A DNA stretch of 64,000 nucleotides. It comes from Chryseobacterium joostei. Its GTDB lineage: Bacteria; Bacteroidota; Bacteroidia; Flavobacteriales; Weeksellaceae. The first letter of the stretch is position 1. Each line of letters starts with the position of its first letter. Shown here one piece after another: positions 1 to 8,202 of this stretch. The stretch is from the NCBI RefSeq assembly GCF_003815775.1, contig NZ_CP033926.1, positions 1,550,001 through 1,614,000 of the forward strand, in the 5' to 3' direction. Under the pieces are notes generated by a model, which was not told where the DNA came from, did no database searches, and saw nothing but the letters and a program-made list of their open reading frames with translations. The translations under genes were made by a program, and so were the position numbers.

Positions 1-181
1 CTGCAAGGCTTGCATTTCTTCCTTCTGAATATTTTTTAATGGCCTGCCCCAAAGACTTTGGAATAGGCAATATATTTTCCGCGATTAGATTTTCGTTGGA
101 AGTTACGAATTCATTTTTATTTTGTGCCTGGGAAAATATTCCCGCCAGCATAAAAAGGGCTATGATAGATTTATTTCTCAT
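1..181 (-). CDS. Probable S9 family peptidase, N-terminal fragment (cut by window edge)
   Basis: This is the first 60 codons of a minus-strand gene that runs off the left edge. The start ATG lies at 179-181. A signal peptide is visible (MRNKSIIALFMLAGIFSQAQ), ending in the SQAQ type of cleavage site common in flavobacteria. The mature start contains NLIAENILPIPKSL followed by a KKYSEGRNAS-like stretch. This resembles the N-terminus of secreted prolyl-oligopeptidase-like proteins (WD40/PD40 propeller plus S9 hydrolase), where a 'PPIP..L...KY.E.RSAS' segment comes before the propeller. The catalytic domain is outside the window, so the family call rests only on this N-terminal pattern and could be wrong. 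Export to the periplasm or surface is the safer part of the call. Confidence 0.5.
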   Translation of the reverse strand, partial: MRNKSIIALFMLAGIFSQAQNKNEFVTSNENLIAENILPIPKSLGQAIKKYSEGRNASLA

Positions 182-213
182 GTTAAATTTTTACCGAAAT
201 TAGTTATTTTTCA

Positions 214-239
214 CAAAAAAACCACAGATAAAATCTGTG
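214..239 (-). terminator. Rho-independent terminator after the 286-897 gene
   Basis: Seven-base-pair stem CACAGAT/ATCTGTG (223-229 with 233-239) with a tiny loop. On the minus strand it is followed by a run of T (A-run at 214-221). It lies just downstream of the stop codon of the minus-strand gene at 286-897. Confidence 0.75.
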
Positions 240-285
240 ATTGTGTAAGTAGAATCTATACTTATGTACCTTTCAAGTAGGTATA

Positions 286-897
286 TTATTTATTATTATA
301 TAATTCCAAAACTTTGATAAGATCTTCATCTTTTTTTGATTTATCAATTAATGCCAAAAGTTCAGGGTAATCTTTCAGTTTTTCTTTAAGATTATTTTTA
401 ATACTAGGATTAAAAAAGCCGGATTCATTGGTGAGTTTTCCATCTTTCTTATCAATTAGAAAATCTACTTTATTCATTTTGTAGCCAACCAGCCCAACGT
501 AAAAGTAATCTCTGTACCAGCTTATTTTACCGTGATATATTATTTCTATAAGACCAAAATCATTTTTAGCAAGATGAAGTGATGTTGAAGAAGTAAATTT
601 TCTTATGACATTCTGAGGATCTGTAACTTCCATATAATCAATATCAAATTCACTTATCACATTCTTGTTTCCCAAAGAATCCAACATATTCACTTGTTTG
701 ATATAAGTGGCTGCTGAAAATTTTTTATTAGTAAAAATCCCAATATTCTGAACTCTTGTTTTAATTGTATCTGTAGAGTTTTTCAATACATATTTTACAG
801 GAAAATGATTTTCTTTATACTGAAACTGCTTCTGAGAAAACACAAATACAAAGCAGAGTAAAGAAAATAAAAATGTAATTTTTTTCATGAAAATCAA
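286..897 (-). CDS. Secreted hypothetical protein
   Basis: About 203 residues, with a signal peptide in the first 22 (MIFMKKITFLFSLLCFVFVFSQ). The second Met (MKK) is the more natural start, which would move the 5' end to 888. The mature part is a mixed alpha/beta sequence without a motif I recognise; it is rich in Lys/Asp and ends in a charged helix (KSKKDEDLIKVLELYNNK). It is a single-gene unit, with its own terminator downstream and the lpd terminator upstream. Likely periplasmic or outer-membrane associated; function unknown. Confidence 0.7.
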   Translation of the reverse strand: MIFMKKITFLFSLLCFVFVFSQKQFQYKENHFPVKYVLKNSTDTIKTRVQNIGIFTNKKFSAATYIKQVNMLDSLGNKNVISEFDIDYMEVTDPQNVIRKFTSSTSLHLAKNDFGLIEIIYHGKISWYRDYFYVGLVGYKMNKVDFLIDKKDGKLTNESGFFNPSIKNNLKEKLKDYPELLALIDKSKKDEDLIKVLELYNNK

Positions 898-901
898 TTA
901 A

Positions 902-927
902 AAAAGCTCAGAAAAATCTGAGCTTTT
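902..927. terminator. Terminator downstream of lpd
   Basis: Perfect 11-bp stem AAAAGCTCAGA/TCTGAGCTTTT (902-912 with 917-927) with a 4-base loop and A/T-rich flanks on both sides. It sits directly downstream of the lpd stop on the minus strand, between lpd and the next gene in the same direction. Confidence 0.8.
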
Positions 928-955
928 GTTATATAAATTTCTGTATAATTTCAGA

Positions 956-2344
956 TTAGATGTGAATTACTTCACCGTAAGCTGCTGCTGCTGCTTCCAT
1001 AATTGCTTCAGAAACTGTTGGGTGTGGGTGGATTGATTTGATGATTTCGTGACCTGTAGTTTCCAGTTTTCTTGCTACTACAGCTTCTGCAACCATATCA
1101 GTTACTCCTTCACCAATCATGTGGCATCCTAACCACTCGCCATATTTAGCATCAAAAATTACTTTGATAAACCCATCCGTATTTCCGTTGGCAGTAGCTT
1201 TACCACTTGCAGAAAGAGGGAATTTACCAACTTTGATTTCGTATCCTTTTTCTTTAGCCTGCTTTTCTGTAAGACCTACAGAAGCTACTTCAGGGTGACA
1301 GTATGTGCATCCAGGGATATTGCCATAGTCGATTTTCTCAACATGCATTCCTTTAATTTTCTCAACACAAGTGATTCCTTCTGCAGAAGCAACGTGAGCC
1401 AATGCCTGAGTTGGGATAATATCTCCGATTGCATAGTAACCAGGTACTGAAGTTTCGTACCATTCGTTTACTAAAACTCTACCTTTATCTGTTTGGATAC
1501 CTACTTCTTCTAAACCAATGTTTTCGATGTTTGCAGCAATACCTACAGCAGATAACAATACATCAGCTTCAAGAGTAATATTTCCGTTAGCAGTTTTAAC
1601 GTTAGCTTTTACTCCTTCTCCTGTAGTATCCACGCTTTCTACTGAAGCATTTGTCATGATCTCAATTCCTGATTTTTTCAGAGACTTCTCTAAGTGCTTA
1701 GAGATCTCCTCATCTTCTACAGGAACGATGTTTGGCATAAATTCTACAACAGTCACCTTTGTTCCCATTGTATTATAGAAATCAGCAAATTCTACTCCGA
1801 TAGCTCCAGAACCTACAACGATCATAGATTTTGGTTGTTCAGGAAGAGATAATGCCTGTCTGTATCCGATTACTTTTTTACCATCCTGTGGCAAGTTTGG
1901 TAATTCTCTTGAGCGTGCACCTGTTGCAATAATGATATTGCTTGCAGTATATTCTACTACTTTACCGTCTTTATCTGTAACAGAAACTTTTTTACCTTTC
2001 TGTACTTTTGCAGTACCAAGAATTACGTCAATCTTGTTCTTTTTCATCAAGAACTCAATTCCTTTGCTCATTTTGCTGGCAACACCACGGCTTCTCTGAA
2101 TTACATTTGGGAATTCAAAGCTAGCTTCCACTTTATTTAATCCATAATCTTCAGCATGGTTGATATAATGAAAAACCTGAGCAGATTTCAACAAAGCCTT
2201 AGTAGGGATGCATCCCCAGTTAAGACAAATTCCACCTAAGTTTTCTTTCTCGATAATTGCGGTTTTGAAACCTAATTGTGCTGCTCTGATTGCAGTAACA
2301 TATCCACCAGGACCACTTCCAATGACAATAATATCGTAATTCAT
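956..2344 (-). CDS. lpd: Dihydrolipoyl dehydrogenase (E3)
   Basis: Flavoprotein of 462 residues that reoxidises dihydrolipoamide in 2-oxoacid dehydrogenase complexes, with NAD+ as acceptor. Visible features: N-terminal FAD-binding GSGPGG (9-14); the redox disulfide in GGICLNWGC (Cys40 and Cys45); a second Rossmann GSGAIGVEFA for NAD; the FAD-contact YAIGD segment; and the C-terminal HPHPTVSEA with the active-site His of the dimer partner. Length is normal for the family. It stands alone with a terminator below it and no E1 or E2 gene adjacent; the fused branched-chain E1 at 25857-28289 is a likely client. Confidence 0.95.
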   Translation of the reverse strand: MNYDIIVIGSGPGGYVTAIRAAQLGFKTAIIEKENLGGICLNWGCIPTKALLKSAQVFHYINHAEDYGLNKVEASFEFPNVIQRSRGVASKMSKGIEFLMKKNKIDVILGTAKVQKGKKVSVTDKDGKVVEYTASNIIIATGARSRELPNLPQDGKKVIGYRQALSLPEQPKSMIVVGSGAIGVEFADFYNTMGTKVTVVEFMPNIVPVEDEEISKHLEKSLKKSGIEIMTNASVESVDTTGEGVKANVKTANGNITLEADVLLSAVGIAANIENIGLEEVGIQTDKGRVLVNEWYETSVPGYYAIGDIIPTQALAHVASAEGITCVEKIKGMHVEKIDYGNIPGCTYCHPEVASVGLTEKQAKEKGYEIKVGKFPLSASGKATANGNTDGFIKVIFDAKYGEWLGCHMIGEGVTDMVAEAVVARKLETTGHEIIKSIHPHPTVSEAIMEAAAAAYGEVIHI

Positions 2345-2452
2345 TACTTTAAAAATTTTTATGCGAATTTAAGGAAAAATATTGGATGTTTAATGTTTCT
2401 ATAAATTGATCTTAAAATGCATAAACAAAGTTGTTTTTATTAAATTTTAAAC

Positions 2453-2481
2453 AAAAAAAGAGAACACAAAACGCATTCTCT
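2453..2481 (-). terminator. Possible terminator after the 2573-2836 gene
   Basis: Short stem AGAGAA/TTCTCT (2459-2464 with 2476-2481), followed on the minus strand by seven T (A-run 2453-2459). The loop is rather long, so this is only a moderate candidate. Confidence 0.5.
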
Positions 2482-2572
2482 ATCAATAAATATTATTTTA
2501 TATTGAAAATTTCTCAAAATTCAAATTATAAAAACAGCCTTTTCCAATTTTAAAAACTGCAAAAAATCTGTA

Positions 2573-2836
2573 TTATTTAGCCTGTCTAAGCAATCGCTTT
2601 TCAGTGGCATATCTTTGATTTAAGGCTTTCATCTGATCTCTCTTCATCTGTTTGGTGGCAAGCGGATGATTAAGAATCAATTTTTTCTCAATATTGTATT
2701 TTTTTGTAAGCTCCTGCATTTTAATATTTACCATCTCGCTTTTTGAAGGATGCGGAGGTACTGGCGGACGTTTTTGGGCAGAAACATTCATTGTTAAACC
2801 TAATAATAACAGGGTTGAAATAAATAACTTTTTCAT
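2573..2836 (-). CDS. Small secreted basic protein, unknown function
   Basis: I place the start at MKKLFIST (cat at 2834-2836). The longer reading from 2887 adds 17 residues ahead of an obvious signal peptide (LFISTLLLLGLTMNVSAQ). The product is 87 residues. The mature part starts with a Pro-rich stretch (RPPVPPHPS) and continues as a Lys/Arg/Gln-rich amphipathic helix (QELTKKYN...NQRYATEKRLLRQ). It is probably a small periplasmic helical protein. No family recognised. Confidence 0.65.
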   Translation of the reverse strand: MKKLFISTLLLLGLTMNVSAQKRPPVPPHPSKSEMVNIKMQELTKKYNIEKKLILNHPLATKQMKRDQMKALNQRYATEKRLLRQAK

Positions 2837-2887
2837 GATGTCTATATTTTTGAATGCTTTAATCAATTTATGATTAATTAAATCCAT

Positions 2888-3247
2888 TCTGGTTTATAGA
2901 AAATGTGCATATATCGTACCAATATTTTTTTGTAGGCTATGTAATACAACTACCTCAATACAAATACTTCTACTCATGAAGTTAAAATATGGATCTAATT
3001 GTATATAAAAATATACATAAAGTAATGTGAAATAAATTAATTATCAGGAGCAATTAACTCCCATTTTATTGATATTTTCTATTGAAATTAGACGATAAAT
3101 ATTTTTTTAACAAACAGATTTTAAACACTATAAAAAACATCACCAATCAGAGATTAAAATTAAAATATTATTAAAATTCACTAAATAGTGTATTTTTAGA
3201 CTGTTTTTTTATAATTTTGTTCAAACCCAATTAAAAATAAAAATGAA
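2888..3247. other. Intergenic region upstream of the 3248 gene
   Basis: Very AT-rich 360-bp gap between two divergent genes. A -7-like TAATTTTG lies at 3212-3219, 29 bases before the 3248 start, but there is no TTG at the expected -33 distance. No ORF, repeat or RNA structure stands out. Confidence 0.5.
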
Positions 3248-4129
3248 ATGAAAAAATACATCTTGGTTCTTTTACTTGTAAGTTTTTTTATAAATGCACA
3301 AGTAGGTATTAATACAACATCTCCCAATAGCACTTTAGCAATAAACGGTTCACTAGGAGCAGGCTATAGCCAGATTACAGCCACAAACTATACCATCCTG
3401 CCTACTGATCATTATATAACTTATAATGGAACCAATAATGCTACGTTTACTCTTCCCGTTATAGGAACCGGGACTAGCAGTTATACCGGAAGAATTTATA
3501 AAATAAAAAACATATCAACATTTGGTATTACGCTTCAGGCATCAAGTGGTAATACATTAAGGATTGACAATACTCCGGTTGCTTCGTTTGTAATTCCAAC
3601 AGGGGCTTATGCTGAAGTAGTAAATAACAGTAATACGACGGGTGGAACCTGGGATCTATCCTTTACGGTTCTTCCTAAGCCTAGTAACGTGGAAATTTAT
3701 GGGGCACAGGTTTCCATTCCGCCTCATGGAAACGGATCACCTGGAGTTAATGACTGGTCAAACCATGCTATTACTACTTATGATACAGGAACAGGAACCG
3801 ATGTATGGTGGGTTATCAGTAAAGCCTCGGTAACCAATGCCCATACGGCTGCTTACTCTAATACAAGTAGAATGACTATTGTTTATGAGTACCAGGGGGC
3901 GCCCTTCAATGTGACTAATATGTACCCTATTCTTACTGCGGGAAATAATTCCAGTTTCCCTGATGTATTTACGGCATCCTTTGTAAGTTTGGCCAACAAT
4001 GGTACGGCTGGAAAGACCAGGCTTACGGTGTCTGTTGCCCGTGTAGATTTTATTGGGGCTAACGGAACCAATAACAGTAACTGGACAGGGGCTTTCTTAT
4101 TGAATCTTTTACTGGCAAGGAAATATTAG
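3248..4129 (+). CDS. Secreted beta-rich hypothetical protein (flavobacterial 'VGINT' type)
   Basis: 293 residues with a signal peptide (MKKYILVLLLVSFFINAQ). The mature N-terminus VGINTTSPNSTLAING is the typical opening of a group of flavobacterial secreted proteins that resemble tail-fibre or adhesin heads. After it come short beta-strand motifs rich in Thr/Asn/Gly (ITATNYTILPTDHYITYNGT) that recur in fibre-like proteins. The C-terminal half has aromatic strands (TDVWWVISKAS, SNWTGAFLLNLLLARKY). There is no T9SS sorting tail or lipobox. It could be a surface or fibre-like structural protein; the role is not known. It is a single-gene unit with a strong terminator. Confidence 0.75.
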   Translation: MKKYILVLLLVSFFINAQVGINTTSPNSTLAINGSLGAGYSQITATNYTILPTDHYITYNGTNNATFTLPVIGTGTSSYTGRIYKIKNISTFGITLQASSGNTLRIDNTPVASFVIPTGAYAEVVNNSNTTGGTWDLSFTVLPKPSNVEIYGAQVSIPPHGNGSPGVNDWSNHAITTYDTGTGTDVWWVISKASVTNAHTAAYSNTSRMTIVYEYQGAPFNVTNMYPILTAGNNSSFPDVFTASFVSLANNGTAGKTRLTVSVARVDFIGANGTNNSNWTGAFLLNLLLARKY

Positions 4130-4163
4130 AGACTTTAATTACATATTTAACTATTACAAATAC

Positions 4164-4190
4164 AAAAGGCTGCTTTAAAAGCAGCCTTTT
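4164..4190. terminator. Bidirectional terminator between convergent genes
   Basis: Stem AAAAGGCTGCTTT/AAAGCAGCCTTTT at 4164-4190, almost without loop, with A/T runs on both sides. It lies between the ends of the 3248 (+) and 4236 (-) genes. Confidence 0.85.
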
Positions 4191-4235
4191 GTGATATATT
4201 GGTATAATAATTTTGTGGTCTAAAGGAAAACCTGG

Positions 4236-5135
4236 CTAGTTTTTCAGGAGTTCAGCAACCACTTCTTCAAAGGTTGGGTACAAAAACTGAAATCCGCTTT
4301 TCATTACGTTTTCCGGATAAACATTTCTACTTTTGAGTAATAGTTCTGTCTCTGTTTTCAAAAATATTGACGCCAATTCCAACTGCCAGACAGGAGCATT
4401 CATTCCAAACGGAATGTTTGTCCGTTTTCTAAGCTTTCCCATCATTTCTTCGTTAGATATTGGGTTAGGAGCCGTTATATTGATTGCACCGTTCATATTT
4501 TCATTTTGAATGATCCATTCTACCACTCTGCAAAAATCTTCAATATGAATCCAGCTTACCATTTGGTTTCCTCTACCCTGCTTACCTCCCAATCCTAATT
4601 TCGTGATCATTCGTAGCTTCGGAAAAGCTCCGCCATTATTTCCTAAAACGATGGAAGTACGAAGTGCTACTTTTCGGTTTTTTTCATTTTTAATTTTAAA
4701 AAACTCCTGTTCCCAGCTTTTGCATATATTCATTGAGAAATCATCACCAATAATACCGTCATCCTCTGTATTCAAATGTTTTTCTGAATGCACGTAGATG
4801 GTTGCTGAACTTGCATTCAACCATACTTTTGGTTTAGCGGTACAAAGATTCACAGCTTCCTGAAGCACTTTGGTACTGTCAATTCTTGAAGTATAGATTT
4901 CTTTTTTATTCTTTTCATGATAGCGGCAATCCACTGATTTTCCTGTAAGGTTAATCAGAACATCTGCTTGTTCAAGAATATTTTTCCATTCACCTATAGT
5001 TTTTGCATCCCAATGGATTTCATTTTCACGTTTAGGTCTACGGGTAAGAATATACACTTGACTTCCTTTTTCTGCAAAGTGTTTTTCAAGATTTTCACCA
5101 AGGAATCCGGTACCTCCGGCTATAATTATTTTCAT
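4236..5135 (-). CDS. TIGR01777 family SDR / epimerase-like protein
   Basis: 299 residues, extended short-chain dehydrogenase fold. The N-terminal GGTGFLG (7-13) is the NAD(P)-binding glycine motif. Other family marks are DVLINLTGKSVDCRY, the SSATIY segment where Ser of the SDR triad would sit, and WIHIEDFCR. The C-terminal part (DUF1731-like, FGMNAPVWQLELAS) completes the TIGR01777 architecture. The substrate of this family is not known. It is the last gene of a five-gene minus-strand run with DUF2071, SRPBCC, desaturase and DCC genes, and TIGR01777/SRPBCC partners also co-occur in light-regulated clusters of other bacteria. Start ATG at 5133-5135. Confidence 0.9.
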   Translation of the reverse strand: MKIIIAGGTGFLGENLEKHFAEKGSQVYILTRRPKRENEIHWDAKTIGEWKNILEQADVLINLTGKSVDCRYHEKNKKEIYTSRIDSTKVLQEAVNLCTAKPKVWLNASSATIYVHSEKHLNTEDDGIIGDDFSMNICKSWEQEFFKIKNEKNRKVALRTSIVLGNNGGAFPKLRMITKLGLGGKQGRGNQMVSWIHIEDFCRVVEWIIQNENMNGAINITAPNPISNEEMMGKLRKRTNIPFGMNAPVWQLELASIFLKTETELLLKSRNVYPENVMKSGFQFLYPTFEEVVAELLKN

Positions 5136-5200
5136 TTCTATAATTTTTTAAATTTAGGATATAGGAAGCAAACTTCTATGTAATAATTATTTAAAACTTG

Positions 5201-5905
5201 TCATATAATATACTTCTTAGTTTTCACTGCTATTTCAGAACCTTCAGCCAACATTACTGAAACAGGTTCCTGATGATTCAGACACTCAAAATCTTTTCCA
5301 TAAACCTTATGAAAATCAATTTCAACATGATGATCTTTAACCTCATAACAATCCCATTTTGAGTGGCATACTTCATATTCGGAAGTACTGTTTTCTTTTT
5401 TGGTAAAGCCAAAATAATGTTCTGTGATAAATTCAAATTCTGAATCTGCTTCCATCGGTTTTGCCTTATTTTCTGCCATAATCTGAATGGAATGCCAGCT
5501 TTTATCTCTCCAGGAATATTTAATCAATAATTCATCTTCTTTCTCATGAATCAAGTTTTTCATAGGCATAGTGTGATAATTTTCCTTGTAAACAGAATTC
5601 GCAACAAAACTTAAGGCCGGCTTTGGAACGATTTCCTTAATAAAAACCACACCTCTTTTCCAGATTCCGTTTTCTTTTTTCTTTACATAAAACCTAAGGT
5701 TTACTTCTTCAAAATTACGATGAAAAGGAATTGGCAAGCCTAATAGTTTTGTATTTAAAAACATGAATCCCACTAGGCTTATGTAGCATTTTTCTTTATA
5801 GAAATCCAGTTCTGTTCCCTCAGGTAGATATTTTAATAATAAAGCTGGATTAATCTCGTAATTGATGATCGCTAGTTTTCGCCATTCGGCTTTTAAAAAG
5901 TTCAT
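5201..5905 (-). CDS. DUF2071 (YqjF-like) family protein
   Basis: 234 residues. The opening LKAEWRKLAIINYEINPALLLKYLPEGTELDFY, then SLVGFMFLNTKLLGLPIPFHRNFEEVNLRFYV, is characteristic of the DUF2071/YqjF family, soluble beta-rich proteins of unknown biochemical function. No signal peptide is seen, so it is presumably cytosolic. It lies between the TIGR01777 gene (65 bp downstream) and the SRPBCC gene (56 bp upstream), in the same direction. Family membership is clear; function is not. Confidence 0.88.
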   Translation of the reverse strand: MNFLKAEWRKLAIINYEINPALLLKYLPEGTELDFYKEKCYISLVGFMFLNTKLLGLPIPFHRNFEEVNLRFYVKKKENGIWKRGVVFIKEIVPKPALSFVANSVYKENYHTMPMKNLIHEKEDELLIKYSWRDKSWHSIQIMAENKAKPMEADSEFEFITEHYFGFTKKENSTSEYEVCHSKWDCYEVKDHHVEIDFHKVYGKDFECLNHQEPVSVMLAEGSEIAVKTKKYII

Positions 5906-5961
5906 AATTGGTTTTTTTTAGTAATTTGATGAATTTTGACTCTAGATTAAATCACACTAGA

Positions 5962-6444
5962 TTAAATCACAATCTTTTTATTGATAACTGTAGTGGTAGA
6001 TTCTGCCGTATTTTTTATTAATCTGTTTCTTTCCAACAGAAAATTTCTAAGATAGTTTTTAAGAAAAATTCTATTGAAAAGCTTTCCTACAATTCCTAAT
6101 GGAGATTCAAATTCAAAGATGTCTATCATTAATGTTTTTCCTTCAAGCATTTTAAAAATATGTTGATGACGCATGGATTTGAAAGCTCCTTTTTGCATTT
6201 CATCGGTAAACTGGCTGGGTTTATCCATACTTATAATTTTTGTAGTAAGGGTTTGATAAACACCCAAATGTTTGGCTTTCCAGGTTACGGTTTCATTTTC
6301 TTCAATACAACCGGATGTACGTCCTGCAATTGCTTTTTCATGGGTTCGCGAAGTTGATTCTTGGTGCAGATCAATATTTCTTGCCCAATCAAAAACACAT
6401 TGAATATCAGCATTGATTAAGGTTTCTAAATAAATTCTTGACAT
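5962..6444 (-). CDS. SRPBCC family (START-like) protein
   Basis: 160 residues with the helix-grip features of the SRPBCC superfamily: N-terminal YLETLINADIQCVFDWARNIDLH, central TWKAKHLGVYQTLTTKI and DEMQKGAFKSMRHQHIF, and a C-terminal amphipathic helix. Such proteins bind hydrophobic ligands in a deep pocket. Its placement 3 bp from the fatty acid desaturase gene and in the same operon as a TIGR01777 epimerase suggests a lipid or polyketide-like ligand (inference). Some databases call this pairing a 'cell division inhibitor'; I see nothing that supports that name. Confidence 0.8.
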   Translation of the reverse strand: MSRIYLETLINADIQCVFDWARNIDLHQESTSRTHEKAIAGRTSGCIEENETVTWKAKHLGVYQTLTTKIISMDKPSQFTDEMQKGAFKSMRHQHIFKMLEGKTLMIDIFEFESPLGIVGKLFNRIFLKNYLRNFLLERNRLIKNTAESTTTVINKKIVI

Positions 6445-6447
6445 ATC

Positions 6448-7230
6448 TCAAAAGGTTTGCTTTTTATTTAATTCAGGAAGTCTTCTGTCTATTCTCTCGG
6501 CCAACTCAGGAAGCTTGATGGTGGGAACTGCGGGAAAAAGATGATGTTCCATGTGATAAAACATACTGAACGTTAGTTTATTTTTCCAGAATCCTCGTTG
6601 TGTCCTTGCCAAATTGTGATCTTCATGGGTATCGTGATGAACGGTCCAGACTGCAAAAAAGGCCATTAACAGTTCTCCAAAAATCATTACCAAAACATGA
6701 TACATCAGAAAATGGATTTGAAAATAAAATACCAGAAATATGATAATAGCTATTGAAGTCAGTTCCAAAAACATATTTTTTCTGTATGTTTTATTTGCTT
6801 TTTTTAAGGTAATATGGTGAATCAGAAACATATGCTTTGGTCCATAAAGAATAGCTTCGTACCATTTCATTGAGGCTGATTTCCCTTCATAGTCTTCTTC
6901 GGAAAGGCAAAATTTATGATGTCTGATATGATTGAATTTCACAGCATGAATGGATGCCATCATGGTAAGACTGTTCAGATACAACGACAGCCAGGTTAGA
7001 AATTTTCCAGTTCCCAAGGAGTTATGAAACCCATTATGAACCTGTCTGAGCGCTGTCAGGAAATAAAATCCCGAAAAGGGCAATGCCAGCCAATAATATT
7101 CATTGTATGCTAAAAGTAATGAGATCAGAAGCCATGGCAGGCTGATATTATTTTCAATCAGCATTTCTTTCAAAGAAAGTTTCTTAAGGTCTTTCCATTC
7201 TACTGCTTTTATGAGTTCAATATGATTCAT
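6448..7230 (-). CDS. Membrane fatty acid desaturase
   Basis: 260 residues from the start I prefer (MNHIELIKAVEW, cat at 7228-7230). The longer reading from 7296 would overlap the upstream DCC gene by 55 bases. The di-iron histidine boxes are present: HNGFHN, HIRHH, HHDTHEDH and HMEHHLFP. Several hydrophobic segments lie between them, as in acyl-lipid and acyl-CoA desaturases. It would introduce a double bond into membrane acyl chains and needs an electron donor, which is not encoded nearby. It is co-transcribed with the DCC membrane protein (11-bp gap) and SRPBCC gene, which points to membrane lipid modification as the theme of this operon. Confidence 0.88.
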   Translation of the reverse strand: MNHIELIKAVEWKDLKKLSLKEMLIENNISLPWLLISLLLAYNEYYWLALPFSGFYFLTALRQVHNGFHNSLGTGKFLTWLSLYLNSLTMMASIHAVKFNHIRHHKFCLSEEDYEGKSASMKWYEAILYGPKHMFLIHHITLKKANKTYRKNMFLELTSIAIIIFLVFYFQIHFLMYHVLVMIFGELLMAFFAVWTVHHDTHEDHNLARTQRGFWKNKLTFSMFYHMEHHLFPAVPTIKLPELAERIDRRLPELNKKQTF

Positions 7231-7241
7231 GACTTTACTAT

Positions 7242-8054
7242 TTAAATGGTTGTTAAAATAATAATGACTAGGGCTGTTATTCTGAATAAAACCCATGAAA
7301 TGGTTGGAAAATAGTTCAGTTGTAACATCTTACATCTTCTTATATGTTCCAGAAACATAATGAATACTACTATTCCAAAGTAAATAAGGTAGAAAACAGG
7401 AGAAAAGCTTGTTATCAAGGCTGGAATTAAAAGCAGCGTACCTATTAAAGAAACCGTCATCATATTTCCAAGGTAATCCCAAATTTTTTCCTTTAAATAA
7501 GCTTTTAAAAATAGTGTTTGCCAAAGGATCTGTCCTAAACATACACCAAATTCTCTGAAGAAATTCGGAGTTAGATTCATCCCGAGTTTTCCTGAAAACA
7601 TACTTAAAATATAGGCTGAAAAAATTGCTACAAATGCCATATAACCCAGTCTGTACTTTAAATTAAAATCCGGTACACAAGATTGTGGTGTATTATCTTT
7701 CTTTGAGGGAATGATCTGTTTTCGATTATAAGAAACAAAAGAATACATTTTTTTGAAAAACCAATATAGAGGTTGTATTCTGGCTATTTTTTCCAACAAT
7801 GGAAATGAATTTCCAATGATTAAAAGCAAACTGTCTAAACCATAGGTTACTTTATTTTGTCTATAATTTACCAAGGCTATCTCATTTTTTGCCCTGTTAA
7901 AATCTATTAGACTTTTATTTCTGCATGATATTTCCGTGAAAGCTTCCCTACCATCTTCATCAAGCATTCCGGATTTTGTAAATCCCTTGGAATATATGTT
8001 ACACATCGGACATTCATTGTCATAGATTAATGTGTGGTTTTTGAGTGTTTTCAT
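7242..8054 (-). CDS. DCC (DUF393) thiol-disulfide protein fused to membrane segments
   Basis: 270 residues. The N-terminal ~110 residues are a DCC-type thioredoxin-like domain: LIYDNECPMCNIY has Asp12 and the Cys15-x-x-Cys18 pair, followed by the usual SLLLIIG..FPLLEKIARIQPLYWFFKKMY. The C-terminal ~130 residues hold about four hydrophobic segments (MAFVAIFSAYILSMF, MTVSLIGTLLLIPALI, VFYLIYFGIVVFIMFLEH, VLFRITALVIIILTTI) that resemble nothing I can name. It is the first gene of the lipid operon. DCC proteins are predicted oxidoreductases; coupling to the desaturase downstream as a redox partner would be speculation. Confidence 0.85.
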   Translation of the reverse strand: MKTLKNHTLIYDNECPMCNIYSKGFTKSGMLDEDGREAFTEISCRNKSLIDFNRAKNEIALVNYRQNKVTYGLDSLLLIIGNSFPLLEKIARIQPLYWFFKKMYSFVSYNRKQIIPSKKDNTPQSCVPDFNLKYRLGYMAFVAIFSAYILSMFSGKLGMNLTPNFFREFGVCLGQILWQTLFLKAYLKEKIWDYLGNMMTVSLIGTLLLIPALITSFSPVFYLIYFGIVVFIMFLEHIRRCKMLQLNYFPTISWVLFRITALVIIILTTI

Positions 8055-8144
8055 AGGTGATTATTTTAGGTTCTTCTATTTCTAAAGTAAAGGATCAGAA
8101 ATAAATGGATAATAAAATTTCTCATAATTATTATTAATTTAAAA

Positions 8145-8164
8145 CTTTCAGTAATTTTTGAAAA
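8145..8164. promoter_or_regulatory. Predicted operator copy 1 (upstream of the DCC-desaturase operon)
   Basis: CTTTCAG-N6-TTGAAAA, an imperfect palindrome within a 23-bp stretch that matches the site at 8756-8775 at all but one position. It lies 91 bp before the DCC start codon, just beyond the terminator of the regulator gene. It fits a binding site for the GbsR/MarR regulator encoded between the two copies. Confidence 0.55.
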
Positions 8165-8175
8165 TTAAATTGAAA

Positions 8176-8197
8176 TAAAAAAGGATTTTCATCCTTT
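8176..8197 (-). terminator. Terminator of the GbsR-type regulator gene
   Basis: Stem AAAGGAT/ATCCTTT (8180-8186 with 8191-8197) with a 4-base loop, followed by TTTTTT on the minus strand. It lies 6 bp past the regulator stop, so the regulator and the DCC-led operon are probably separate transcripts. Confidence 0.75.
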
Positions 8198-8202
8198 CTC
8201 AT

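Noticed and set aside
1518..1778. ORF on the plus strand inside lpd
   Set aside because: It lies fully antisense to lpd, which has complete flavoprotein motifs. No family sequence of its own.
2888..3247. Possible small RNA or leader before the 3248 gene
   Set aside because: Only an isolated -7-like box is visible, with no hairpin or ORF that would support an RNA gene.
7231..7296. Longer start for the fatty acid desaturase
   Set aside because: It would overlap the DCC gene by 55 bases and adds residues without family similarity.
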